Notes: generated by a model not told the origin, from the sequence alone. 64,000 nt of DNA from Halalkalibacter oceani (GCF_040544555.1 NZ_JBEPKD010000011.1:1-64000), one strand, 5' to 3'; counted from the first letter of the stretch, positions 27,079-35,487 are shown. Translations and numbers: made by a program.

Positions 27079-27651
27079 GTGAGTGTAAAAATAGTTCAGC
27101 TTCCATTAACAGATGAAGTAGTTTTAGGTTTGAGGGCTGGGGATAAGGTTCTTTTATCAGGCGCATTATATACTGCTCGAGATGCCGCTCATAAACGTAT
27201 ATTTGAAGCAATTCAGAATAACGAGCCCCTTCCGATACAGATTAATGGACAGACCATTTATTATGTAGGACCGACCCCGGCTAAAGCTGGCCAGATAATT
27301 GGTTCAGCAGGGCCGACGACAAGTGGGCGTGTCGATAAATATACGCCAGCTTTATTAAGCCTTGGGCTTAAAGGGATGATCGGGAAAGGGTATAGAAATG
27401 ATGAAGTAAAAAAGGCAATTCAAACTTATCAGGCCGTTTATTTTGCTGCAATCGGTGGCACGGGAGCTCTTTTATCGAAAGCGATCACCTCAGTGGACAT
27501 TATTGCTTTTGAAGATTTAGGTCCAGAGGCAATTCGGAAGCTGGTTGTCAAGGACTTTCCCGTCATTGTTATCAATGACTGCTATGGAAATGACTTATAT
27601 GAGCAGGGCGTTGAGTCCTATCAGAAAAAACATGAAGAAAGCGAAAAATAA
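27079..27651 (+). CDS. Fe-S fumarate/tartrate-type hydratase, beta subunit
   Basis: 190 aa, the C-terminal domain of class I fumarases. It contains VLLSGALYTARDAAHKR, the substrate-binding GPTPAKAGQIIGSAGPTTSGRVD, and the end signature VKDFPVIVINDCYGNDLY. GTG 27079 follows AGGGGTGAT and comes 14 bp after the alpha stop; the longer frame from 26965 overlaps the alpha gene and is not needed. Subunit partner of the preceding protein. Confidence 0.9.
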   Translation: MSVKIVQLPLTDEVVLGLRAGDKVLLSGALYTARDAAHKRIFEAIQNNEPLPIQINGQTIYYVGPTPAKAGQIIGSAGPTTSGRVDKYTPALLSLGLKGMIGKGYRNDEVKKAIQTYQAVYFAAIGGTGALLSKAITSVDIIAFEDLGPEAIRKLVVKDFPVIVINDCYGNDLYEQGVESYQKKHEESEK

Positions 27652-27699
27652 AATTTTAATAGATTTAATATTCCGATATTTCTGAAAGGGGAGAGGGTT

Positions 27700-28434
27700 T
27701 TGGAAGGAAAAGTAGCTCTAATTACTGGATCAAGTACCGGGATAGGGAGAGCGATTGCTCTTCGATTGGCTAAAGAGGGCGCCAACATTGTTATTAACTA
27801 TTCGAGATCGGAAAAGGAGGCACAGGAAACGAAAAAGGACATTGAAAATTTAGGGGTGAAATGTCTAGTCTGTAAAGCTTCTGTTGATGATGATGAAATG
27901 GTAAGACGAATGGTCGAGGAAACTGTTAAAGCCTTCGGTCGGCTGGACGTATTAGTCAATAATGCAGGAGTTACCAATTTTGTGAAGCATGACGATCTGG
28001 AAGGGTTGAAAGACGAATATTGGGATCGTGTCATGAACATTAATGTAAAGGGTCTGTTTTATTGTTGCAGAGCGGCTGCCCCTTACTTAAAACAGCAGCA
28101 TGGGTGTATTGTTAATGTGACTTCCGTCGCTGGCTTGACGGGGTTGGGAAGTTCGATTGCTTATGCATCTTCCAAAGCAGCGGCTAATAGTGTTACGAAA
28201 TCTCTTGCTCGTGTTATGGCGCCGGAGGTTCGGGTGAACAGCGTTGCTCCTGGTATTGTGACCACTCGCTGGAATGAAGGAAAAGAGGAGAGTATTAAGC
28301 ATTTAAGTGAAGGCACACCGTTAGGTAGAGTGGCATCTCCTGAAGATGTTGCTGAACTGACATATTCTCTTATTGCTCATGCAGGCTTTGTAACTGGAGA
28401 AATTATTAAAGTTGATGGTGGCATGTTTATATAA
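27700..28434 (+). CDS. SDR-family oxidoreductase (3-oxoacyl reductase-like)
   Basis: 244 aa classical SDR: TGSSTGIGRA near 8, NNAGVTNF near 90, Ser in NVTSVAGLTG and YASSKAA (Tyr/Lys near 150-154), C-terminal GEIIKVDGGMF. FabG-like pattern, so it probably acts on a beta-hydroxy/keto acid, perhaps as a CoA thioester. TTG 27700 is used behind GGGGAGAGGG. It lies between the Fe-S hydratase and the epimerase-like gene. Confidence 0.88.
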   Translation: MEGKVALITGSSTGIGRAIALRLAKEGANIVINYSRSEKEAQETKKDIENLGVKCLVCKASVDDDEMVRRMVEETVKAFGRLDVLVNNAGVTNFVKHDDLEGLKDEYWDRVMNINVKGLFYCCRAAAPYLKQQHGCIVNVTSVAGLTGLGSSIAYASSKAAANSVTKSLARVMAPEVRVNSVAPGIVTTRWNEGKEESIKHLSEGTPLGRVASPEDVAELTYSLIAHAGFVTGEIIKVDGGMFI

Positions 28435-28477
28435 TTGCGTTTTCTTGAAAAGACAGACAAAAAATGAGGTGGAATGT

Positions 28478-28882
28478 TTGATTAGTAAAATCAACCATAT
28501 TGCAATTATCGTAAAAAACATTGAGGAAGCGCTTATTCCCTATCAAAGGGCTTTAGGCTTGGATTCAACGGAAATTGAGCTGGTAGAAGAATTTAATGTT
28601 CGGGTAGTATTTATTCCAGTTGGAGATACCCAAATCGAATTGGTTGAACCTCTTGAGGAAAATCAACCACTTAATGAATTTTTGAAAAAAACGGGAGGCG
28701 GTCTCCATCATATTGCTCTGGAAGTAGGGGAAATTGAGGGAGCAATTAAGGAGCTGGAGAAGGAAGGAATTAATATGGATGATCGAGTTCCACGGCCGGG
28801 TGCCCATAATACAAAAGTTGCCTTTGCAAATGAAAAAGAATTTAATGGAGTCATTATGGAATTAGTCCAACCTTCTAAGTAG
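28478..28882 (+). CDS. Methylmalonyl-CoA epimerase-like VOC protein
   Basis: 134 aa, one glyoxalase/VOC module pair. Metal ligands fit the epimerase pattern: His in KINHIAIIV (near 6), Glu in IELVEPL, His in GGLHHIALEV (near 80) and Glu in GVIMELVQP at the end. Family members shift the alpha-proton of 2-methylmalonyl-CoA or related CoA thioesters. No methylmalonyl-CoA mutase is in the window, so an analogous branched acyl-CoA is likely the substrate. TTG 28478 follows GAGGTGG; upstream in-frame codons overlap the SDR end. Confidence 0.85.
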   Translation: MISKINHIAIIVKNIEEALIPYQRALGLDSTEIELVEEFNVRVVFIPVGDTQIELVEPLEENQPLNEFLKKTGGGLHHIALEVGEIEGAIKELEKEGINMDDRVPRPGAHNTKVAFANEKEFNGVIMELVQPSK

Positions 28883-28931
28883 CAAGTTATTTTCTCCTAT
28901 TATCATTTACAGAGGAAAGGGAGTTTTATAC

Positions 28932-29915
28932 GTGAAGGCAATTGTCATCAATCAATTTGGTGGTAAGGAAGCTTTAAGTTATCAACATGTTGACAAGCCA
29001 TCAATAGTTGGGTCGAATGAGGTGTTAATTTCGGTTGTCGCTACAAGTGTTAACTATGCCGACATTCAAACAAGGGAAGGAAGGTATCACGCAGCGGGAA
29101 AACCGCCCATTATCCCAGGACTTGATGCCGCAGGAGTGGTAGAAAGTGTCGGCGCAGCTGTCAGGACTGTAAGCGTCGGTGACAGGGTCGTAGCCTTTCC
29201 TAAAACAGGGTCATATGCCGAGTATTGCATAGCGGATGAGGAACTGGTCTTTGCGCTACCACCGGGTATCGGCTTTGAAGAAGCGGCCGCCAGTCCAATT
29301 GTATCGTTTACTTCCTATGCACTTATTGCAAAGGTTGCTCGAATGCAAAAGGGAGAAGCCGTTCTCATACACGCTGCAGCGGGCGGGATCGGCACAACTG
29401 CAACTCAAATTGCTAAAATATTAGGGGCAGGCTGTGTCATTGGCACCGTTGGTCATGAGAGTAAACGGCAGGCGGCACTAGAGTCAGGTGCAGATTATGT
29501 TATTTGCTACGAAACTGAGGATTTTGTCCAAAAAGTAAATGAGTTGACGGGGAATAAAGGGGCAGATGTAATCCTGGACTCGATAGCGGGTAAGATTGGT
29601 GAACAAAGCTTGGACTGCCTAGCTCCATATGGCCGATTAGTGAACTTTGGAAATGCAAGTGGAGAACCTGCACAATTTCAAACGAAAGATTTGCATTCAA
29701 CTTGCAGGTCTATTTTAGGATTCAGTATAGGTACTACTAAAAACCAGAGACCACATATGCTGCATGAACTTGGAGAAAACGTATTTCGTTATTTATCGAC
29801 GGGCCAATTAAACATTAAAATCAGTAATACTTTTAATTTGCCCGATGCTGGATTGGCACAGCAGTTAGTCGAAAGCAGGCAAAGTACGGGTAAAGTTGTA
29901 TTGAAAATATCTTGA
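28932..29915 (+). CDS. NADPH:quinone reductase-like MDR protein
   Basis: 327 aa zinc-free medium-chain reductase. It starts MKAIVINQFGGKEALSY, has IIPGLDAAGVVE, the NADPH site HAAAGGIGTTATQIAK (near 155), and ends with RQSTGKVVLKI. No zinc-binding cysteine cluster is present. The family reduces quinones or activated double bonds such as enoyl-CoA or acrylyl-CoA. In this cluster an enoyl reductase role fits well. GTG 28932 after AAAGGGAG. Confidence 0.88.
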   Translation: MKAIVINQFGGKEALSYQHVDKPSIVGSNEVLISVVATSVNYADIQTREGRYHAAGKPPIIPGLDAAGVVESVGAAVRTVSVGDRVVAFPKTGSYAEYCIADEELVFALPPGIGFEEAAASPIVSFTSYALIAKVARMQKGEAVLIHAAAGGIGTTATQIAKILGAGCVIGTVGHESKRQAALESGADYVICYETEDFVQKVNELTGNKGADVILDSIAGKIGEQSLDCLAPYGRLVNFGNASGEPAQFQTKDLHSTCRSILGFSIGTTKNQRPHMLHELGENVFRYLSTGQLNIKISNTFNLPDAGLAQQLVESRQSTGKVVLKIS

Positions 29916-29973
29916 TTTCTTATGGTGGTGATGCGAAGCACACTTAATCTCGAATTGAAATGAGGGAAAACGA

Positions 29974-31125
29974 ATGTTGCCTTTAGAGGGAATAACGGTA
30001 GTAAGCGTTGAACAAGCAATCGCGGCCCCGTTTGCCAGCCGTCATTTGGCTGATCTTGGTGCAAGAGTGATCAAAGTTGAGCGCCCCGAGGGAGGGGATT
30101 TTGCTCGAAATTATGATAAAACAGTTAAAGGGCTGTCAAGTCACTTCGTGTGGTGTAATCGTTCAAAGGAATCATTGACGCTGGATTTAAAAAGTGCCGA
30201 AGGAAAAGATGTACTGGTCCGTTTACTAAAAAAAGCAGATGTGTTTCTTCATAATTTAGCTCCGGGTGCGATGGAGCGTCTGGGGTTTGGTGATGACTTC
30301 TTAAAAAATAACTATCCTCGATTAATTGCATGTAGTATTTCGGGATATGGAAAAAGCGGTTCGTATAAAAACAAAAAGGCATATGATTTACTAATTCAAT
30401 GTGAAGCTGGCCTGCTTTCTATTACAGGAACAGATGAAGTACCATCCAAGGCGGGTATCCCTGTCGCTGATATAAGTGCGGGTTTATATGCATTTAGTGG
30501 TATTTTAAGCGCGTTGATCGAAAGAAACCAAACAGGAAAGGGAAAAATCCTCGACGTTTCCATGCTTGAATCACTCGCTGAGTGGATGGGCTATCCAATG
30601 TATTATGCTGGCTACAGCGGGGAAGAACCGAAAAGAACCGGGGCGAATCACGCTACGATCTATCCTTACGGTCACTTTTTATGTGGAGATGGTAAGGAGG
30701 TTTTCTTTGCCATTCAAAATGAACGAGAATGGGGCGTCTTTTGTGCTAAGTTACTCCAGACACCAAAGTTAGCAGAAGACTCACGTTTTGAAAACAATCC
30801 AAGTCGCTTTGAAAATCAAGCACAATTAAAAACCATTATAGAGGAGGCATTTTCAACTTTAACGTCTGATGAGGTCATTGGCCGATTGGAAGAAAGCAAA
30901 ATAGCTAATGCTCGTATGAATACGATGAAAGAACTCTTCCATCATCCGCAACTGGCTGAGAGAAATCGTTGGAGAAATATTGATACACCAGTCGGTTCAG
31001 TTAAAATGTTAATTCCTCCTGTGACGATGGAAGGTTTTGAACCGAGTATGAAGGCAATTCCTGAGTTAGGTGAGCATAATGAGAAGATATTACATGAACT
31101 GGACGATCTCAACGGTAACAAATGA
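29974..31125 (+). CDS. CaiB/BaiF-type (family III) CoA-transferase
   Basis: 383 aa. N-terminal LPLEGITVVSVEQAIAAPFASRHLADLGARVIKVE and GDFARNYD, then KRSKES-type SLTLDLKS, SISGYGKSG, and the catalytic-Asp region AYDLLIQCEAGLLSITG. The family moves CoA between acids (formyl/oxalyl, carnitine, mesaconate, citramalate, itaconate). As the last + gene before the right inverted repeat, it probably activates a di- or hydroxy-acid for the epimerase, SDR and MDR enzymes (inference). Confidence 0.92.
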   Translation: MLPLEGITVVSVEQAIAAPFASRHLADLGARVIKVERPEGGDFARNYDKTVKGLSSHFVWCNRSKESLTLDLKSAEGKDVLVRLLKKADVFLHNLAPGAMERLGFGDDFLKNNYPRLIACSISGYGKSGSYKNKKAYDLLIQCEAGLLSITGTDEVPSKAGIPVADISAGLYAFSGILSALIERNQTGKGKILDVSMLESLAEWMGYPMYYAGYSGEEPKRTGANHATIYPYGHFLCGDGKEVFFAIQNEREWGVFCAKLLQTPKLAEDSRFENNPSRFENQAQLKTIIEEAFSTLTSDEVIGRLEESKIANARMNTMKELFHHPQLAERNRWRNIDTPVGSVKMLIPPVTMEGFEPSMKAIPELGEHNEKILHELDDLNGNK

Positions 31126-31153
31126 GATAGTCGAGAATTGTAGAAGAAATACT

Positions 31154-31169
31154 ATATTGTCGACAATAT
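31154..31169. promoter_or_regulatory. Palindromic operator ATATTGTCGACAATAT
   Basis: 16-bp perfect palindrome at the inner edge of the right repeat, same core as at 13231. It lies 50 bp upstream of decarboxylase copy 2, so both copies should answer to the same regulator. Confidence 0.7.
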
Positions 31170-31589
31170 TAACGTCAATAAGAAGGACAATATGTAAAGG
31201 ATGAAAGGAGTTATGCACAATGAATGAAAAACGATTTGAAGAAGGATTGAAGGTTCGTAGAGAGGTATTAGGCTCAGAGTATGTGGACAAGTCGATTAAT
31301 AATGCAACGGAGTTCACTCAGCCGCTGCAGGAACTAGTGACCGAATATTGCTGGGGCGAAATATGGACGAGACCAGAGCTTCCGAGGAAAACACGGAGCC
31401 TGCTCAATCTGGCCCTTATGACGGCGCTTAACCGCCCGCATGAATTGAAATTGCATGTAAGAGGAGCCTTCAATAACGGGGTCACGCTGGAGGAAATGAG
31501 AGAGGTCTTTTTACAGACTGCCATTTACTGCGGCGTACCAGCAGCGATTGACAGCTTCCGGGTTGCTCAGGAAGTTATGAAGGAAGATG
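31154..31589. repeat. Right arm of the 436-bp inverted repeat
   Basis: Reverse complement of 12812-13247 with three substitutions found by eye (one Gln/Arg change and two silent). Contains promoter, ribosome site and nearly all of decarboxylase copy 2. The two arms face away from the 17.9-kb segment they enclose, giving a substrate for RecA-dependent inversion. Confidence 0.95.
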
Positions 31590-31597
31590 AACGATAA
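31220..31597 (+). CDS. Carboxymuconolactone decarboxylase-family protein, copy 2
   Basis: 125 aa, identical to the product of 12798-13181 except Arg5 for Gln5 and a shorter C-terminus (ending KEDER) where the repeat identity stops. Same ribosome site and start context. As in copy 1, PcaC-type helices are intact, so both should fold and assemble alike. Having an intact copy at each end of the island suggests dosage or recombination, not decay. Confidence 0.9.
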   Translation: MNEKRFEEGLKVRREVLGSEYVDKSINNATEFTQPLQELVTEYCWGEIWTRPELPRKTRSLLNLALMTALNRPHELKLHVRGAFNNGVTLEEMREVFLQTAIYCGVPAAIDSFRVAQEVMKEDER

Positions 31598-31618
31598 ACA
31601 GAGGATACGTGATCATGT

Positions 31619-31651
31619 GGAGGTGTGCCAAAAACCATTTGGTACATCTCC
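31619..31651 (+). terminator. Hairpin terminator after decarboxylase copy 2
   Basis: GGAGGTGTGCCAAA / TTTGGTACATCTCC, a 14-bp stem with two G-T pairs and a 5-nt loop, 20 bp past the stop; the tail TTGATATGTTT is only moderately T-rich. It closes the catabolic region. Confidence 0.65.
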
Positions 31652-31921
31652 TTGATATGTTTAATAATAAAAAAACTTACAATAAATAGAGTTCTGTTTC
31701 GTGCCCTTATTGGTATCTTCTCATTTTTACAGCTTTAAATCGTATATAAATATGGATAATGGGTAGATATTATAAGCTATAAATCATTATAATGGATAAT
31801 GATGATAAGGTTATAATGGAAACAGACAAGTTTTGTAATAGGTCGCGCCTTGCTTGGTGTGACACCTAGGCAGGAGCGTATACATCCTTCCTGCAAATTT
31901 TAGAGTATAGGGATGGTAAAA
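31652..31921 (+). promoter_or_regulatory. Leader/promoter region of malate:quinone oxidoreductase
   Basis: AT-rich gap with repeated ATAATGG-type words between 31750 and 31820 (several GGATAATG copies) and TATAAT near 31812. A GC-richer stretch at 31845-31892 carries GGTGTGACACC and might fold, but no riboswitch class is recognisable. I call it the mqo promoter and leader without naming a regulator. Confidence 0.35.
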
Positions 31922-33421
31922 ATGAGCAACGGAGAAACAAAAACAGATGTCATCTTAATTGGTGCTGGTATCATGAGTGCGACGTTAGGGACACTTTTGA
32001 AAGAATTAGTACCAGAATGGGAAATTACTGTGTTTGAGAAGCTCGAAAAGGCAGGTGAGGAGAGCTCCAATGAATGGAATAATGCCGGGACAGGGCATGC
32101 GGCACTATGCGAGCTTAATTACACAACGGAAAGGCCGGACGGATCGATCGACATTAGTAAAGCGATTAACGTGAATGAGCAGTTTCAGCTTTCGATGCAG
32201 TTCTGGTCTTATCTTGTTAACCGTCAGCTAATCCAGCATCCGCAGGACTTTATTATGCCATTGCCTCATATGAGTATGGTGCAAGGGGAGCAGAATGTGA
32301 CATTTTTAAAGAAACGGTTTGAAGCGCTCACAGGAAATCCCCTTTTTCAAGGAATGGAATTTTCTGAGGATCCTGAAAAATTGAAGGAATGGATTCCGCT
32401 TATTATGGAGGATCGGGAAACGGACGTGCCGATTGCTGCAACGAAGATCGATTCTGGAACCGATGTCAATTTCGGCGCGTTGACGCGGATGCTGTTCGAT
32501 CATTTAGCAAGTCAGGGCGTCGAAATCCGTTACAAGCACAGTGTAGATGATTTGAATCGTACCGCGGACGGCTTGTGGGAATTAAATGTACGGAATGTCG
32601 AGAGCGGTACAGTCGAGCGTCATACGGCAAAGTTTGTTTTCATCGGCGGCGGGGGAGGAAGTTTGCATTTGCTGCAAAAGTCCGGTATTCCTGAAGGAAA
32701 ACATATTGGCGGATTCCCGGTAAGCGGCATTTTCATGGTCTGTCATAATCCGGAAGTGATTGAGCGGCACCACGCGAAAGTATACGGCAAGGCGAAGGTT
32801 GGAGCACCGCCGATGTCGGTTCCGCATCTCGATACCCGCTTTATCGAAGGACAGAAATCGCTGTTGTTTGGTCCGTTTGCCGGATTCTCACCAAAGTTTT
32901 TGAAAACAGGCTCGATGCTTGATTTATTGACTTCTGTAAAACCGAATAACCTTGTTACGATGCTGGCGGCAGGAGCAAAAAATCTCTCCTTGACTAAATA
33001 CTTGATCGAACAGGTAATGCTGTCAAAAGAAAAGCGGATGGAAGAGCTACGGGAGTTTATTCCGAATGCGAAAGACGAGGATTGGGATTTAGTCGTAGCG
33101 GGCCAGCGTGTACAGGTGATTAAAGACACGGATGCCGGAAAAGGAACGCTTCAATTTGGAACGGAAGTGATTACTGGCGCAGATGGTACGATTGCTGCTT
33201 TATTAGGAGCGTCCCCGGGAGCGTCAACTGCTGTTCATGTCATGCTTGAGGTGATCAGAAATTGCTTCCCGCAGCATTTGGCCCAGTGGGAGCCGAAGAT
33301 TAAAGAAATGATTCCTTCTTATGGGGTGTCACTCGCGGAAAACCGAGAGCTTCTGCACGACATTCATACTTCGACTGCGAAGACGCTTGGCTTAAGTGAA
33401 AAAGAGCTGGTTCACAGCTAA
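31922..33421 (+). CDS. mqo: Malate:quinone oxidoreductase
   Basis: 499 aa, usual length. FAD-binding VILIGAGIMSATLGTLL at the N-terminus, EKLEKAGEESSNEWNNAGTGHAA, VFIGGGGGSLHLLQKSGI, and the family end PSYGVSLAENRELLHDIH. A peripheral membrane flavoprotein that oxidises malate to oxaloacetate and passes electrons to quinone. ATG 31922 lies 9 nt after AGGG; ATG 31913 overlaps that site. It lies just outside the island and would drain malate produced by the fumarase-type enzymes, a sensible metabolic neighbour. Confidence 0.95.
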   Translation: MSNGETKTDVILIGAGIMSATLGTLLKELVPEWEITVFEKLEKAGEESSNEWNNAGTGHAALCELNYTTERPDGSIDISKAINVNEQFQLSMQFWSYLVNRQLIQHPQDFIMPLPHMSMVQGEQNVTFLKKRFEALTGNPLFQGMEFSEDPEKLKEWIPLIMEDRETDVPIAATKIDSGTDVNFGALTRMLFDHLASQGVEIRYKHSVDDLNRTADGLWELNVRNVESGTVERHTAKFVFIGGGGGSLHLLQKSGIPEGKHIGGFPVSGIFMVCHNPEVIERHHAKVYGKAKVGAPPMSVPHLDTRFIEGQKSLLFGPFAGFSPKFLKTGSMLDLLTSVKPNNLVTMLAAGAKNLSLTKYLIEQVMLSKEKRMEELREFIPNAKDEDWDLVVAGQRVQVIKDTDAGKGTLQFGTEVITGADGTIAALLGASPGASTAVHVMLEVIRNCFPQHLAQWEPKIKEMIPSYGVSLAENRELLHDIHTSTAKTLGLSEKELVHS

Positions 33422-33465
33422 AGGAAGGTAGCGGCGTTGTCTTGCTGTGACAAAACTAGTTAGCA

Positions 33466-33516
33466 GGGGCTGGGAAAAAGGTGAAAAACAACCTTTTACT
33501 CAGCCCCTTATTTTAA
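33466..33516. terminator. Bidirectional terminator between mqo and the small membrane gene
   Basis: GGGGCTG / CAGCCCC outer stem, inner AAAAAGGT / ACCTTTT pairing, with T-rich tail on the + side and A-rich lead that becomes T-rich on the minus side. Serves convergent genes. Confidence 0.75.
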
Positions 33517-33701
33517 AATAAAAAGAACCAACCGAGAACTAACACAATTACGATAACCGGAATGAGGCCAAGATAAATAATTAATTGATTGCCAATACTG
33601 CGTTGGCTGCTATAATTCGAGTCTTCTGTTTTTGTCAATGATAATGTAATGACAAGGGCTGCTACGCAAACAATAGCGGCAAAAATAATTAAGATTGTCA
33701 T
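33513..33701 (-). CDS. Small membrane protein, unknown function
   Basis: 62 aa with two hydrophobic spans (residues 3-20 and 42-61) and a polar 20-residue loop between them. A strong GAAGGAGAG site 7 nt before ATG 33701 and the terminator overlapping its stop support a real gene. No family recognised. Confidence 0.65.
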   Translation of the reverse strand: MTILIIFAAIVCVAALVITLSLTKTEDSNYSSQRSIGNQLIIYLGLIPVIVIVLVLGWFFLF

Positions 33702-33831
33702 TGTTTCTCTCCTTCAAGGATTGCATGATGATGTCTATGTTCTTTTATTAAACCCGATCATGACAAAATTGGCACCATCCAATTTGCCATTAATTTTCTC
33801 ATCCACTTTGTAGCGTTGGGACAAGGTGACG

Positions 33832-35271
33832 TTATGTCATCGTTGACTCGATAAGAGCTTCCTTAAATCGTTTAATCCCCTCACGGATTTGCTGCTCATT
33901 TCCTCTCCCATATGTAAAGCGGACAAAGCCCGATTCGGAACCCATTATGCGCCCTGGGGTGAAGATGACGCCTTTTTTTATCGCCTCTTCGATCAGCCGA
34001 TTTTCATTAGATAAGCCGTTAATTTTGCACCATAAATGAATGCCGCCCTGAGGGGTCTCGTATTCGACCTGCTCGGGTAAGAGCGCTTGTAAGCTTGTGA
34101 CCATCTCTTGTTTGCGGCGTTCCAGCTTTTGTCTGAGCAAGCTGATATGGTGCGGGAAGTAGGCAGAGTCAAGAAACTCTTTTGCCACCCACTGCGGAAA
34201 AATGCTGTGCCCGAAATCAACCTGCTGCTTAATATCAGCCAGACGCTGGATAACGGGGTGGGGACCGATCACCCAGCCGACCCGCAATCCGGAGGCAACG
34301 ATTTTTGAAAGCGAGCTAATATAGAGCACATTGCCGTTCAAGTCCAATGACTTTAAAGTAGGCTGATTAAATTCTCCTGCTGACGTAAGGCTGTATGGGT
34401 CATCCTCAATGACCGGAATGCCGAACTCGGATGAAATATCTAAAATTTTCTTGCGGCGCTCCAGGCTAAGAACCGTCCCGGTAGGATTCTGAAAATCGGG
34501 ATTTAAAAAGATCATGCGAATGCGATGCTTTTTATGCAGCTCAATCAGATCAGCGGGCCGGATCCCATTGTTGTCGGGCTTTACTAGATGGACATGGAGT
34601 CCGGCAGAGCGGAAAAGCGGTAACGTGTAGCAATAGGATGGATCTTCGATTGCTACGGCATCGCCTTGTTGGAGCAGCCCCTGGACGATAAGATGGAGGG
34701 CCTGCTGCGCTCCGGATGTGATCAGAATCGACGAAGCATCGGTCTGAATATTTCGATATGCTTGGACATGCTCGGCAATGACGGCCCTTAACCTTTCATT
34801 CCCTTGCGGTTCGTCGTAGCCAAGGTTCTCGGTAAAGCGATGGCTGGAAAGGATTGTCTGAAACTGTTCTGTCGGGAATAAATCACTCGATAATTCTCCG
34901 CTCATGAAGTTAATGATGCGATCATCCTTTGATTGCTCTCTCAATCTTTGAACAATCGGGAAATTAGGTAAAACTGAACCTGCCTCTACATAGTGATTCC
35001 AGTTCGGCATCCGTTTATTGAGCAAGCCCCAAATATCACTGCTGACTTTTGTGCCGCTTCCTTTTTGCCTCGTCACTAGCCCCATCGATTCAAGCTCGGC
35101 GTAAGCGGCGACAATCGTACTCCGGTTGACAGCGTATGTTGCTGCTAACGCTCTTTCGGAGGGCAATGTGCTGGCAGGAGGGAGGTGGCCGGAAGAAATC
35201 TCAGCTTCAAAATAGGCTGCAATTTGTTTATATAAAGGTTTTTGATCGTCGCGGTTCGGTTTCCACTCCAT
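33832..35271 (-). CDS. MocR-type regulator (GntR DNA-binding plus aminotransferase-like domain) 1
   Basis: 479 aa. The N-terminal winged helix (residues 10-75: HLPPASTLPSERALAATY, VNRSTIVAAYAELE) is followed by a fold-type I aminotransferase domain with the PLP lysine in SSLSKIVASGLRVGW (near 310) and DPSYCYTLP/EDDPYSL motifs. MocR proteins usually use PLP to sense and to activate or repress a divergent gene. Upstream lie a small Tyr-rich ORF and an SDR; the target is unclear. ATG 35271 lacks a strong ribosome site (GGGGGACAC precedes it). Confidence 0.9.
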   Translation of the reverse strand: MEWKPNRDDQKPLYKQIAAYFEAEISSGHLPPASTLPSERALAATYAVNRSTIVAAYAELESMGLVTRQKGSGTKVSSDIWGLLNKRMPNWNHYVEAGSVLPNFPIVQRLREQSKDDRIINFMSGELSSDLFPTEQFQTILSSHRFTENLGYDEPQGNERLRAVIAEHVQAYRNIQTDASSILITSGAQQALHLIVQGLLQQGDAVAIEDPSYCYTLPLFRSAGLHVHLVKPDNNGIRPADLIELHKKHRIRMIFLNPDFQNPTGTVLSLERRKKILDISSEFGIPVIEDDPYSLTSAGEFNQPTLKSLDLNGNVLYISSLSKIVASGLRVGWVIGPHPVIQRLADIKQQVDFGHSIFPQWVAKEFLDSAYFPHHISLLRQKLERRKQEMVTSLQALLPEQVEYETPQGGIHLWCKINGLSNENRLIEEAIKKGVIFTPGRIMGSESGFVRFTYGRGNEQQIREGIKRFKEALIESTMT

Positions 35272-35313
35272 GTGTCCCCCTCATTTCTTTTACCCATTTT
35301 CGCCTGTCGGGGC

Positions 35314-35366
35314 GGGGCGTCGGCTTCGCGCGCCGCTTCTAAGAAAGGACGCTACGCGTATTTCTT
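35314..35366. repeat. Hairpin-repeat family member (short form)
   Basis: GGCGTCGGCTTCGCGCG (35316-35332) followed by CGCTTCTAAGAAA and its complement TTTCTTA. The head and the CTTCTAAGAAA block recur in the urease repeats (61253-61373), and the head also at 58575. Here the middle AACCCC hairpin is missing. The rest of 35367-35487 shows nothing I can name. Confidence 0.6.
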
Positions 35367-35487
35367 ACCGTGTATTGTCACTATAACGAATGATGGACGG
35401 GAAGGTCAAGTTTGGATGTTTTGCCCGGGAACGATGGGCTGAAACAATACTAGCTTCAACAGATCGTGGCGGTTCCGCTCATTGCTT

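Noticed and set aside
12812..31589. Composite transposon or integrative element
   Set aside because: No transposase, integrase, terminal short inverted repeats or tRNA target was found; the repeat arms are ordinary gene duplicates.
31750..31820. Fur-like GATAATGATGATAAG words before mqo
   Set aside because: Only half-site similarity; they are part of a run of ATAATGG-type words and do not form the inverted arrangement of the two real Fur boxes.
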